From Microbispora sp. NBC_01189 (lineage in GTDB: Bacteria > Actinomycetota > Actinomycetes > Streptosporangiales > Streptosporangiaceae): a stretch of 64,000 nucleotides of DNA. The stretch spans positions 6,257,501 through 6,321,500 of the forward strand of contig NZ_CP108581.1 in assembly GCF_036010665.1 (NCBI RefSeq). Reading direction: 5' to 3'. The notes beneath the pieces were generated by a model that saw only the letters and a list, made by a program, of their open reading frames with translations, ran no database searches and had not been told where the DNA came from. Positions within the stretch are counted from its first letter, which is position 1; every line of letters starts with the position of its first letter. Position numbers and translations under genes: made by a program. Shown here in pieces: positions 43,533 to 53,174 of this stretch.

Positions 43533-46500
43533 CTAGTGCGCCTGGTGGTAGGCCTCAAGGACGTCTTCCGGGAGGCGGCCTCGGACGCCGACCTCGTAGC
43601 CGTGCCGGCGTGCCCAAGCGCGGATCTGCGAACTCGACGCGCCGGTTGCGGTCGCCCGCGCCGTGCCCGGCTCCGTGATCGTGCGAGCGGAGACGGCGAC
43701 GTCGGGACGCGGCGGGGGCAGCGGAGTGAGGGCCGTTTGTTCAATATCGAGTGAATTGCCGTCGTCGAGATCGTCCCAGCCGTCCTGAGCAGACAGCGCC
43801 ACCGCGCTCCAGGTGTCGTCCTGCTGCGGTTCGCCCTCAGCCGTGATCTCGCCCGGCCGGATGCCACGCCGGTCGAGTTCCGCCCAGAGAGGTCGCAGCG
43901 CGGCCTCCTGGTCAAAGTAGAACTCGCTCTCTCGCACCCGCCAGAACCGCCAGCCCGCCCGTTTGAGCTCCCGCTCCCGGTGGAGGTCGTTCTCCAGCTG
44001 CTCGGGCGTGCCGTGCCAGTGGTCGCCGTCGCATTCGACCGCCAGGCGTCCCTGCGCTCCGCTGACGACCAGGTCGATCCGGCGGTCGTTGACCTCGTAC
44101 TGGGGAACCACGTGGTAGCCGCGTTCCCGTATGTCGTGCTGGTCACCGCCGGCCGTCGGTCCGCGACCACCATCGAGAGGAAGACGATGTCGCGCTCGTC
44201 GCCCTGGAAATCGGGTGGTGTGCCCACCCGCAGCCGCCGCTTCTCCCATTCCCTGGGGTCGAGCCGCGTGAGCAGCATCCCGTGGATGAGCTGGACCTGC
44301 CCGGTGCCCTGAAGCACAACGACGCCGAACGTCCTGCCGTCGTACGCCGGATCCTCGGCGCACGCGATGATCTGCTCGACGATCGCCTCCGCCTCCGCCA
44401 TGTTGCGGAGCCTGGTCGTCGTTCCCTCGGTGTAGGCGCCGGCGACGTGTTCGACCCGGAGCGGCGGCAGCCGATCGGCGCCGAACTGCCGGAGCGGGAC
44501 CAGCGGATCGTCCGCGTAGAACTGCCGGGACGAGAACTGGATGATCTCCGGCATGCACCGGAAGTGCTCCTTCAACCGTACGAGCCCGCCGAAGCGCGTC
44601 CGCAGCAGGTCGAAGAGGCTCGACTTGGGGGTGAAGGCGTCCCGCAGGTAGGCGGGCATGCCCGGCAGGTAGGTGGCCAGCTTCGCGAAGATGGGCTCCA
44701 ACTCGCCATGGCTGACCGTGGAGGGGGCACACTGCTTGTCGTCGCCCACCACGATGACGCGGGGAGCCAGCCACAGCAGGAACAGCGCCTCGATGCTCGC
44801 CTGGCTGGCTTCGTCCACGATGACGACGTCGAAGGAGTCGCGCTCCGGCGGGATCGTCTCCAGCACCTGCTGGATCGGCATGATCCAGGCCGGTACGGCG
44901 TCGCGGGCGTCTGCCATGGCCTCCCGGGCGAGCGTCTGGTAACGGGGGGCGTACCTGCCGGTGCCCTTGCCGATCTTGGACATGTGGTCCTGGTAGGCGC
45001 GCAACGCGGTGGTCTGCCGGGAGTCCATCCGCCCGAGAGCCGCGTCCCACGCCTGCTCGGCGGCCAGCTCGCCGGTCAGCCGCATCTCACGGGTGGTCGC
45101 GGCGTCGAGCTCGGCCTCCAGCCGCTGTTCGAGACCGGGCTGCCGCTGCTCGGTGAAGAACGTCTGCGTCTTCGCCCAGGCCCAGGCCCTCTCCCAGACC
45201 GGGAAGCGCGGCTGCCATGTCCCGGCCTCCGTCAGGAGGGTGAGGAGAGCCGGGTGGGCGGCCCGCACCCGTGCCGCCAGCTCGTCGCAGCGTCGCTGGT
45301 CGGCCAGTTCACGATGCGCGTTCGCCAGGGCGGCCAGGCACAGCTGGTAGGTCACGCCGTCGCGGGCGGCCACCGCCTGGACGGCCTCGGACAGTTCGGG
45401 CGCCGGGGAACCGAGCCGGACCTGATGGTCCAAGGCGCTGTACAGCTCCTCCAGCCGCATGGTTGCCCGTTCGGCGTCGAGCCGCAACCGTACGGCGTGC
45501 AGAGCCGAGGCGTAGGACAGCCACTCGGCGGGAGTTCGCAGGCCGAGATGCACATTCGCGGCGGCGAGCAGACGGACCGTGTCCGACACGGCCTCCGAGA
45601 CGCGGCGCACCACGGCAAGCGTGGCGAACGCGTCGCGCAACTGCGACTGGGTGACCACCAGTGGCTGGTCGGGCGGGAACTCCACGCCCACATGCCGCCA
45701 GCAGCGCCGCAGCTGGTCGGCGATCTGCCGGCCCTCCAGGTCGTCCAGGACGATCGACAGCAGCTCGGCGTTCGTCGGTGAGACGCCATCGACGGACACC
45801 GCGGCGAGGAACGGCTCCGCCGCCTTCTGGACGGCGGGCCGGAACAGGCCCTGCTTGAGCCGGTTACCCGCGGCGAAGTGGTCGCGCAGCCCCCGCATGG
45901 CCTGCACGTACGCGGCGGCCGCGGCCGGTCCGTCGAGCGGCGGGTGGACCACCTCACGCAGTGCGATGCGCCGGGTCGTCTCCTCCAGCGCGGAGAGCCG
46001 TCCCGCGTACGCCTCGACCTGCTGCCACAGGGGAAGATTCCGATTCGCGAGCATGTCCGAAAGGGCCAGGACCGACCAGTCGGCGGGGTCCCACGCGGTC
46101 GCGTCATCGGGCAGGGCGAGGTGGTGCAGGTCCGCGGCGACGTCGGTCGCGATCTTCTTCAGCCGTGCGACCAGCTTGGGGTCGAGGTGGCTGAGCCGTG
46201 CGGAGATCTGGTTCTGCGCCTGCCTCGCCAGGGACTGCGCGGCGGCCTCGTCGGCGATCAGGGCCTTGACCTGTTCGGCGGTGGGCAAGGTGCCGACGTC
46301 GGGGATGCGCTGGCCCGGGCGCGCCCTGCGCTGCGGTGTCTCGCCGGCGAGCAGCTCGACGAGCTCCGCCGCTTCTCCCACGGTGATCGGTGGTGTCGCC
46401 GGCGCCGCGGCGGGCATCGGCACGGGCATCCACAAGCAGTCCGGCTCCTCGCGGCCGAGACGGCGGGCCATCTCGGCGAGCGTTCCCCGGTATCCGGGCG

Positions 46501-48046
46501 CGATCTCGGGGTGCGAGTAGGTCTCCGACTCGCGGAGCGCACGGACCCGTTCGGCCAGTTCGGCGGTCGTACGGCGGGCTGAATGCAGCTCCTGGCTCTT
46601 GGCGGCGATGCGCTGGGCCTGCCGCCCCGGGTCGTAGGAGGAGAACCGGGCCGACAGCGCCTTGACGCCGCCTTCGAGCTCGGCGGAACCTCCGCGCCCG
46701 AGGTCGGTCATGGACACGCACAGCCCGGCGATCTCGTCGGGCAGCTTGTCCCGCAGCACCCGCAGCGCCTGCGCCTTCTGGCTCGTCACCAGGACGCGCT
46801 GTCCCTGCGCCAGCAGCGCCGACAGCAGGTTGGCGATGCTGTGGGTCTTGCCCGTCCCCGGCGGGCCCTGCACGACGACACCGTTGTCGCCGCCCAGCCG
46901 GGTCATGATGAGGCGCTGCTCGGGGTTGGCGGGCAGCGGGAAAAGCGGGTCGCGGCCAAGGGCGTCCGTGCCGGCGCCGTCCCGCTCCGCCAGGAAGGCC
47001 ATGCGCTCCGCCGCCTCCAGCGGCTGGACGAGCTGGGCGAGGCCGAGGGGAGCCTGCGCGTCCTGCGCGGTCAGCGACTCGATCATCTGGTCGTAGTAGG
47101 CGATCAGCGCGCCCTGGTCCCGCTTGCGCAGCACCAGCGCGGGCGCGAGCCGCACCTCCGCGAGCATGCCCGCCTTCCCGGTGGCCGGCGCCCAGTCGCC
47201 CCGGTAGGCCGCCTGCGACTCCAGCCCTCGATCGCACCACGCCCGCAGCAGCTCCTCGACGGAGTCCTGCAGCGCCACGCCCTCGCCCTCGCGGATGCGC
47301 TGGCGCAGCCGGTCCGTACGCTGGGGGGTGAAGCCGGGCAGGTCCGCCAGGAGCTCCCGGTCCCGCAGGGTGGGAGAGGTCTCGCCGAGCACGACGTCCA
47401 CGCGTTCGGTGTCCGCGTCGACGAGCAAGTGAACCCGCGTGCTGAGCAGATGATTGCGCAGCCGCGTGCCGTCGGGCGCCGTCCAGGACAGCAGGCCGGT
47501 CGTCAGCACCAGCTCCAGCTCGTCGTCCAACTGGGAGAGCTGGTTGGCGATCGAGTAAAGGTCACGGTGCCAGCGCTGCCGCCAGGCGCGCTCCCGTTCC
47601 TCCTCCGCCCACGCCTGCCAGCCGGGCAACCATGCGTCGTACGCGCCTGAGACGTCGGGCCGGTCGTCGGGGGTCTCCATCCGCCAGAACGTCGAGCCGT
47701 CCTCGCGGGTCTCCAGAAAGGGCTTCGGGCCGGTCTTCGACAGTTCGGGAGCGTCCAGTTCGGGGTCGGCGACCTCGTGAAGCTTCAGCCACCCTTCAAG
47801 CGTCTCCGGCGGCGAAGGCGGGGGAGTGCGTCGCACGTGGTCGAAGGAGAGAACCACCTCTCCGAGCCCCGCCTGCGTCCGCGGCGTGATCTCCTCGGGC
47901 AGGTCCGCCAGCCACAGAACCCGCACGTTCCTGTCCACGTCCCGGATCGGAGCACGCCGCGCGGACGCCAGGTTGCGGAGGAACTCGACCAGGCGGGTCG
48001 TGGAAGCGATCAACTGGGGGTCGCGGGCTCTCGACGACACGCTCAT
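43533..48046 (-). pseudogene. Defence-type SF1 helicase-nuclease-Lsr2 fusion, broken by internal deletion
   Basis: The first part (ATG 48046, GGAGGAC upstream) runs about 1300 codons. It has an N-terminal DUF4011-like region, Walker A QGPPGTGKTHS (about residue 394), Walker B VIVDEASQAS and GDDKQCAPS, then GDERDIVFLSMVVADRRPAV followed by TSTTY. At 44128-44137 the homology jumps to another frame, with RERGYHVVPQYEVNDRRIDL, VECDGDHWHGTPEQL and FWRVRESEF (DUF559/Vsr-like nuclease). It ends in an Lsr2-like tail IRAWARRHGYEVGVRGRLPE. The helicase motif-VI segment normally lying between (NVAASRARDQ type, roughly 80 residues) is absent. An out-of-frame deletion is the simplest explanation; an assembly error is possible. 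The two halves cannot make one product. Confidence 0.8.
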
Positions 48047-48333
48047 GCAGGTCGTCCTCCTTCGGCGGCGGAGAGGAGCGGGATCTCGCTCAGGGGGATG
48101 CTGGGGGATGGCACGGTCCAACCCGGAGTGATCTGCGTGATCATTCCGGCAGCGAGCTGTGTATGTCAACCGGCTGGGATCGCACGGTTCGATGAGCTGT
48201 GAACCAGGTTAACACGTCCACTATCCTTTACGGCAGTCTTCGGGTCCACTAGGTTTGGCCCGCCGCGAGCGGTGCCAGGTGGGCGGGATGAGAGCGGGCA
48301 TAACGATCCCGTCGCAGGCTGTGGATCAGAACG

Positions 48334-48801
48334 TTGCGTCCGCGAGGCGCCGCAACGCGGACCGGAACGTGCCGCACTCCGCCAGTGCGTGGGCGGACAG
48401 CAGCGGAGCTGTACGACGACTCGTGGACGCGGGAATCGTGGGCGGCCGAGTGGCCGGGGCTGCCGGCTCTCGACGTGGTCGGGCCGGTATGGGAGCGGGA
48501 CACTCCGCTGCGGACCGAGCGCGCCCGCCGGGCGGCGCTCGTCGAGCTGGACGCCCTGGTCGCGCTGATGCTCGGCATCGACGCGGAAGAGCTCATCGCG
48601 CTCTACCGCTTGCGCTTCCCGCAGCTGCTCACGTACGAGAGTGGGATGTGGTTCGACGCCAACGGGCGGAAGATCGCGGAGAACTTCAACGTCTACGGCC
48701 AGGGGCAGACCAAGGAGCACTTCCAGCAGTTCATGGCTGCGCGGGCGTACTGCCCGAACATGGCGACCACGCGGTCGGCGAGCGGTCGCGGAGCCCCCTG
48801 A
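48334..48801 (+). pseudogene. C-terminal remnant of a large type II-like DNA methylase/restriction protein
   Basis: An open stretch of about 115 residues (roughly 48390-48740) reads TAAELYDDSWTRESWAAEWP, RRAALVELDALVALMLGIDA, EELIALYRLRFPQLLTYE and WFDANGRKIAENFNVYGQGQ. It resembles the far C-terminal region of Eco57I-type/BREX-PglX-like methylases. No methylase core (DPPY, SAM motif) exists upstream, and the end runs into unrelated sequence. It is read divergently from the broken helicase. I regard it as the leftover of a deleted defence gene. Confidence 0.5.
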
Positions 48802-49016
48802 GCGAGCACAGTGATCGCGTCGAGCTGAGCCCGTACGACCGGAAGCAGCGGGCCGCTCCCCAGGGTGTCCTCGACGCGGCGGTGTTCGCCCAGGCAACGT
48901 TCGATCCACTCGATCGTGGCGACATCCAGGCGCCGCGGGCACTCGATGGCCTTCGTGATGCGCTCGTACAGGTCCGGATCCGGCGCACTGACGGGGAGCG
49001 GAACCGTACGGCCCAC
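48744..49016 (-). pseudogene. Fragment of an XRE-type regulator
   Basis: About 90 residues (LPVSAPDPDLYERITKAIEC, RRLDVATIEWIERCLGEHRR, VEDTLGSGPLLPVVRAQLDA, APRPLADRVVAMFGQYA) match the middle part of Streptomyces-type helix-turn-helix/TPR regulators. There is no HTH upstream, and the homology stops abruptly at about 48744, where it meets the methylase remnant on the other strand. It is probably a deletion leftover. Confidence 0.5.
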
Positions 49017-49063
49017 GGGGGAAGTTCGGCGGTCATCGCGTGCACCTTCTCGTCAGACGGGGA

Positions 49064-49537
49064 CTACGACCAGAGGCCCGTCAGTTCCAGGGCATGCTCG
49101 GGTGAGGCGGCGTGCCGTATGCCCGGAACGGGATCGCCGTGCTGGTCGAGGAGGCGCCAACCTCCGAGCTGGACGACGGGAGCCCGGCCGTGCCGCATGG
49201 CGAGGGCGAGTTCGGAGAGGGTTCCCCAGGAACCGCCGATGACGATCACAGCGTCCCCCGAGTTGACGATGATGTTGTTGCGTGCCTCGCCGGCCCCGGT
49301 GGGGATCACGATGCTCAGATCGGGGTTGGCGTGCTCGCGGTCCGGACGGGACAGAATGCCGACGACGGTCCCGCCGGCGGAGCACGCTCCCGCCGCCACC
49401 GCGGCCATCACTCCGGTGTATCCGCCGCAAATCACCACCGCGCCGCGCTCGGCCAGCAACCGGCCGACCTCACGCGCGTTGCGCTCGTCCTCGGCCGTGC
49501 AGTCGCGAGGCCCGCATACCGCTACTTGAATCGCCAC
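49064..49537 (-). CDS. LOG/TIGR00725-type SLOG-domain protein
   Basis: This 157-aa Rossmann-like protein of the DprA/LOG superfamily has an N-terminal IQVAVCGPRDCT, VVICGGYTGVMAAVAAGA and a phosphate-binding loop GGSWGTLSELALAM, the equivalent of the PGGxGTxxE motif of LOG proteins. The remaining LOG catalytic residues are not clearly conserved. Such proteins bind nucleotides; cytokinin-type hydrolases and uncharacterised relatives belong here. It lies in a region full of gene remnants but appears intact. Confidence 0.8.
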   Translation of the reverse strand: MAIQVAVCGPRDCTAEDERNAREVGRLLAERGAVVICGGYTGVMAAVAAGACSAGGTVVGILSRPDREHANPDLSIVIPTGAGEARNNIIVNSGDAVIVIGGSWGTLSELALAMRHGRAPVVQLGGWRLLDQHGDPVPGIRHAASPEHALELTGLWS

Positions 49538-49563
49538 CCTGCGAGCGTGCCACGCGGTACGAG

Positions 49564-50055
49564 TCAGGACCAGGAACCGGCTGAACGTGGAAGGAGATCG
49601 CCGTCAGCTCGATAGAACAGCTTGGTTGGGAGTCGTGAGAGGTTGAGCTCCTCGTAGAACTGCTGGGCGGCTTTGTTGTCCTGGTCGGTGGTCCACTCGA
49701 TGCGGCTGCACCCGAGTTTCACCGTGATGTCGAAAAGCGCGTTCATCAGTGACGTTCCTACTCCGGCCCGGCGTCGTGAGTCGCTGACGAAAACCTCCTT
49801 GAGGTACAGCGACCGCGTCAGTCCGACGGCGGGCCAGAGGAAGGAGTACGAGGCGATACCCACAAGCTGATCGCCGTCCCATGCGAGAAGCGCGTATGCG
49901 GCCGGCGGGTCGGCGAAGAGCGCCTGTCGTACTTGGCGCGTCCGAACATCTTAGGGCTCGACTTCCGTTGCCCCGCAATAGCGGTCCATCTCCTCCAGGA
50001 GGATGACGATCGCGTCGGTGTGCTCGACGCTCGCCGACGTTATGGTCACGGTCAT
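49564..50055 (-). pseudogene. GNAT N-acetyltransferase with an in-frame stop
   Basis: The ATG at 50055 opens MTVTITSASVEHTDAIVILL and EEMDRYCGATEVEP, then a TAA stands at 49951-49953. The same frame continues without shift as DVRTRQVRQALFADPPAAYA, LLAWDGDQLVGIASYSFLWP and the GNAT core (SRRRAGVGTSLMNALFDI, the acetyl-CoA loop; QQFYEELNL) to 49564. Removing the stop would restore a normal 163-codon acetyltransferase. It is therefore a nonsense-mutated gene, unless the stop is a sequencing error or the C-terminal part is translated from an internal start. Confidence 0.75.
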
Positions 50056-50321
50056 GGCTGCTCTACCTCTCGATAGGTGCTGGGCGACAGAAGCTCGCGC
50101 AACTGCCGCGTAGCCGGTCGGTCCCGCTGCCTCGAAAGGATGTTGAGGACATCGCGTCCGCGCAAGGCGATAATTCCCTGCCGCTGTCGCTTCGTCAGGG
50201 GAGTCAGCGTGACCGTCGCGTACTCCAGCGCGCCATGTCCCCATCACGGGCCGCGAATCCAACGCGGCACTAAGATCGCCCCGGCACAGGAAGGGGCGAC
50301 CCTTTGGGCGGCCTGCGCGAC

Positions 50322-51656
50322 TCAGTAGCGAGGGATCTCGGGAGTGGTTGCCGGGTGGGCGATGAAGAGCGTGGTCTGTTCGCGTAGATCACGGATGAGG
50401 GGAATGGGCTCGGCGAGCGCCAGTTGCTGCTCGATACGGCGGACACGTTGCACGACCGGGACCGTCCGCAGTTCGGGACCCGTATCGAGGACGCTACGAA
50501 GAGACTCGGCGGCGCCGTCCAGTTCACCTGAGGCCAACTGCGCGGACACAAGGTCGACGGTCGCTGCCGCGAGCAGGCTCGGTCCTTGGTCGTCGGGGTT
50601 CTGGGAGAGTAGCTGTATGGATTCGATCGCTTGTTGCTGCGCCCTTCGCAGGTTCTCCGGGCCGCCCATCGCGTAGTACGCCTCGCTTGCGTAGTATGCC
50701 GCCTTGCCGGGGCTGAAATGGAACACTCCCGGCTCATCTTCGGTGGGTCCGACGTTCTCTCGGGTTTCGATGACCGTGGCGATCGCACGCGAGAATTCGG
50801 TGCCGTCCTGGGCGGCCGCCAGGGCACGGGCTTCCTGACTGACGACCCGCAGTAAGTCCGTTCCGGACATGGCTGTCTCGCGAGCCGTGTGTGCGATGTC
50901 GGCGGCCCGCCGGTAGTCTCCTCGCCAGTACGCGACGTTGGACTGCACCCACCGCGAATAGCTGCGGAGACGGTCGTCTGCGGTGAGCTCGGCGCACACC
51001 AGGGCCGTACGGACGTGCGTCTCGGCTTCGCGGGGATGAGCGAGGTCGGCACTGATATGCGCAAGCAAAGCGGAGAGCTTGCCTGCCACCAGGTACAGGC
51101 GCCGCTCCTGTTCGAGGGGATGGCGGCTGTCGAGCACGCGGAAGACCTCAATTTGGAGCTCGGCCACGCGTCGGAAAACGAGGTATGGCGGGCGGTGCAA
51201 GTAGTTCACTGCAAGCTGGCCGACATCGGCGTCGTATTGCTCAAGGACGCGTTCGTCTACTCGTCGTACGCGTCGGGTGAACTGGGCCGAGCCGTCGGCG
51301 ACCGTGGCGATCTCCTCATCCATCGATGCAAGCCCCCAAGCGGGCCTCGATTCGCGAGAACTCCTACAGTATGCGTCTTCTCCCAAGGGCAAAGGGAGAC
51401 CTGAGTTAGGGGCCACGATCGGCGGTGGCGCGAAGAGCTCCTGCACCGGGCGGCCGAACATGCTCTCCAAAATGCGGCAGCACAGGGGTCGGGGTAGGCC
51501 CTTCACTCCGGCGGCGCACCAGCGTGCCCACTGTCGTTCACTCACCGCGTAGGAGCTGCCCATGCCCTCGGCGGCCCTATGGAACGCGGCCACAGCGTCG
51601 GCCGCTGTCCAGTGGCGTTGCGCGGTGAGCAGTGCGAGCAGCGTGGCATGGCCCAT
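50322..51656 (-). CDS. TPR-containing transcriptional regulator-like protein
   Basis: This 444-aa protein has an N-terminal HTH-like region of Streptomyces XRE type (YAVSERQWARWCAAGVKGLP, then CRILESMFGRPVQELFAPP, residues 30-78) and a long helical TPR-like remainder (HISADLAHPREAETHVRTAL, YWRGDYRRAADIAHTARETA, SPGKAAYYASEAYYAMGG). I chose ATG 51656 because AAGGAG precedes it by six bases. Such proteins are abundant next to DUF397-type or other small partner genes in actinomycetes; a small protein of that kind is divergent at 51890. Targets are unknown. Confidence 0.8.
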   Translation of the reverse strand: MGHATLLALLTAQRHWTAADAVAAFHRAAEGMGSSYAVSERQWARWCAAGVKGLPRPLCCRILESMFGRPVQELFAPPPIVAPNSGLPLPLGEDAYCRSSRESRPAWGLASMDEEIATVADGSAQFTRRVRRVDERVLEQYDADVGQLAVNYLHRPPYLVFRRVAELQIEVFRVLDSRHPLEQERRLYLVAGKLSALLAHISADLAHPREAETHVRTALVCAELTADDRLRSYSRWVQSNVAYWRGDYRRAADIAHTARETAMSGTDLLRVVSQEARALAAAQDGTEFSRAIATVIETRENVGPTEDEPGVFHFSPGKAAYYASEAYYAMGGPENLRRAQQQAIESIQLLSQNPDDQGPSLLAAATVDLVSAQLASGELDGAAESLRSVLDTGPELRTVPVVQRVRRIEQQLALAEPIPLIRDLREQTTLFIAHPATTPEIPRY

Positions 51657-51889
51657 CTCGGTCTCCTTGGTGGTGGCGCGGCTGACCGCAGCGGTTCCAG
51701 TAATGCCGAGAACCAAATCGAGCGCTACGACAACGGCCCACTATGTCGCCAGAATGTCGGGGAGATGACGCCATGGAGTCATGGTGATGTCACTCTTCGT
51801 ACATCAATCATGTGACTGACCACGCAGAGCGGGTCCGCCTGTCGCGGCTACGACCAGACGGACCCTGATCAGGAGGTTGGTCCTGACCT

Positions 51890-52141
51890 ATGAGCAAGAC
51901 TAGAGCGATCTCTTCGGTTCCGGGGTTCGCCGGGTGGAGGATCATGCGTAGCGATGCCGGGCGCCTGTGGGCGTCCCGGGAGCGGCCGTTCCCCGCGGTC
52001 GTCGAGCACGCGGGGGCGTGCCGTACGGTCGACGGCGATGACCTGGTCGAGTTGTGCCGGGCCATCGCCCAACAGGAGAGCATCGCCGAGCAGCGGGGCC
52101 CCGAGCTGGGCGTCTCCTGGGGGCAGAACGGCGACGCCTAG
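51890..52141 (+). CDS. Small hypothetical protein
   Basis: This 83-aa product (start MSKTRAISSVPGFAGWRIMR, with SDAGRLWASRERPF and LVELCRAIAQQ) looks like the short conserved proteins that sit beside XRE/TPR regulators in Streptomyces-type genomes. AGGAGG lies 14 bases upstream, farther than ideal. The gene is divergent from the TPR regulator. No function is assigned. Confidence 0.55.
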   Translation: MSKTRAISSVPGFAGWRIMRSDAGRLWASRERPFPAVVEHAGACRTVDGDDLVELCRAIAQQESIAEQRGPELGVSWGQNGDA

Positions 52142-52718
52142 CGGGCGAGACCGGCGGTGCGGTCGTACGAGCTGTGCGCGGCGGGGGGACTGATGGTCAT
52201 TCGCCGTACGGACCGCACGCACTCGAAACCCAGATGCGCGAGACCGAGTGGTTGATCACTTGTCGGGTGCGTGACCTGTGGCGCGGCCTGCTGACCGGCT
52301 GCGCATGCCGAGCTGCCCCGCCGACCGAGTTGCCACGGTCGCCGGGGCCCGGGCGGCCTCTCCTGCCTGAGGGTGTGATGAGAGGCCGCCCCTCCTGGAA
52401 GACCCACCGGGCACTCGCCCCGCGAGACGGCGGACACCGCTGCCCGGCCATCTGAGCCGCCCGCCTGCCCGAAGCACCCGTCACGGCAGGCGGGCCACCA
52501 GGCCGGCCCCGAGGTCCGACGCGCGACGCCGACCACATCGGCCAAGCGCAAGTATTGGGCCAGGAAAGAACCGAGGTAATTGGAGCTGGTGAACGGGCCG
52601 TGGGTATCGGCACATGCCGTGAGACTGGTCTAGGTAATTCCGTAAACCGGACGTACGATGGGCCGGTTGGTTGACATCATGGTGTGCGGCAGGTGGGCTT
52701 GGTTGTCTGGAGGATCAC
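52142..52718 (+). other. Intergenic region with two hairpins
   Basis: No supported gene is seen. A perfect 12-bp inverted repeat (52351-52362 with 52380-52391, GGGCGGCCTCTC) and an 11-bp one (52459-52469 with 52485-52495, GCCCGCCTGCC) lie about 90 bp apart and may terminate transcription of the small gene upstream. From about 52550 the GC content drops towards the lipoprotein gene. Confidence 0.5.
52351..52391 (+). terminator. 12-bp perfect hairpin
   Basis: GGGCGGCCTCTC at 52351-52362 pairs with its exact complement at 52380-52391. The loop is 17 bases and there is no T-run. It could act on either strand. Confidence 0.45.
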
Positions 52719-53165
52719 GTGACGCTTCGACTGCGGCTTATTGCTTCGATTTCCCTGGTAGCTGGACTGACCCTGTCCGCATGTAGCAAGCCTGAACCAA
52801 CAGCGGCCGAAGCCGGTCAGATCCTCAAACGTCACATCGACCAGACCGTGCAGCACGCTTTTGGTACAGACATCGAGGTAACTGATCCCGGGGGCAGGGA
52901 CATTCCCTGTGGGAACGACAAATACAAACAGAGCTACGCGGTTGAGGCAAGAGCTAGAGTTGGATCTGGAGATTCTGAAGGCATAACACTCGCTTTAGTG
53001 GGCACGCTCGACTCGATTGCCGAATACAAGCTGGTCAAGACTGGCATGACTCCGACTTACCAGCAGGCCGTGAGTGATCAATACCATACGCGAATTGAAC
53101 TCTCCTCTCCCAGTAAGGGCAGAATTGAAGTGCGAGGCGAGACGGAGTGCTTGTCGTCGCAATGA
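52719..53165 (+). CDS. Putative lipoprotein of low GC content
   Basis: This 148-aa protein starts at GTG 52719 (GGAGG five bases upstream) and has a signal peptide ending LTLSAC, with Cys about residue 22 lipidated. The mature part (ILKRHIDQTVQHAFGTDIEV, DIPCGNDKYKQSYAVEARAR) holds two further cysteines and resembles small actinobacterial lipoproteins of unknown function. Codon use is clearly more AT-tolerant (AAA, ATA, CTT) than in all neighbours, a sign of recent transfer. It converges on the 650-aa gene with nine bases between stops. Confidence 0.75.
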   Translation: MTLRLRLIASISLVAGLTLSACSKPEPTAAEAGQILKRHIDQTVQHAFGTDIEVTDPGGRDIPCGNDKYKQSYAVEARARVGSGDSEGITLALVGTLDSIAEYKLVKTGMTPTYQQAVSDQYHTRIELSSPSKGRIEVRGETECLSSQ

Positions 53166-53174
53166 GCCTAAGTA

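Noticed and set aside
42677..44130. Continuation of the helicase frame beyond the deletion junction
   Set aside because: Downstream of about 44128 this frame is Ser/Thr/Arg-rich shadow sequence. The conserved nuclease and Lsr2-like residues are in the other minus-strand frame.
52138..52551. 137-codon minus-strand frame
   Set aside because: It overlaps two hairpins, has an amino-acid composition typical of non-coding high-GC DNA and no recognisable motif.
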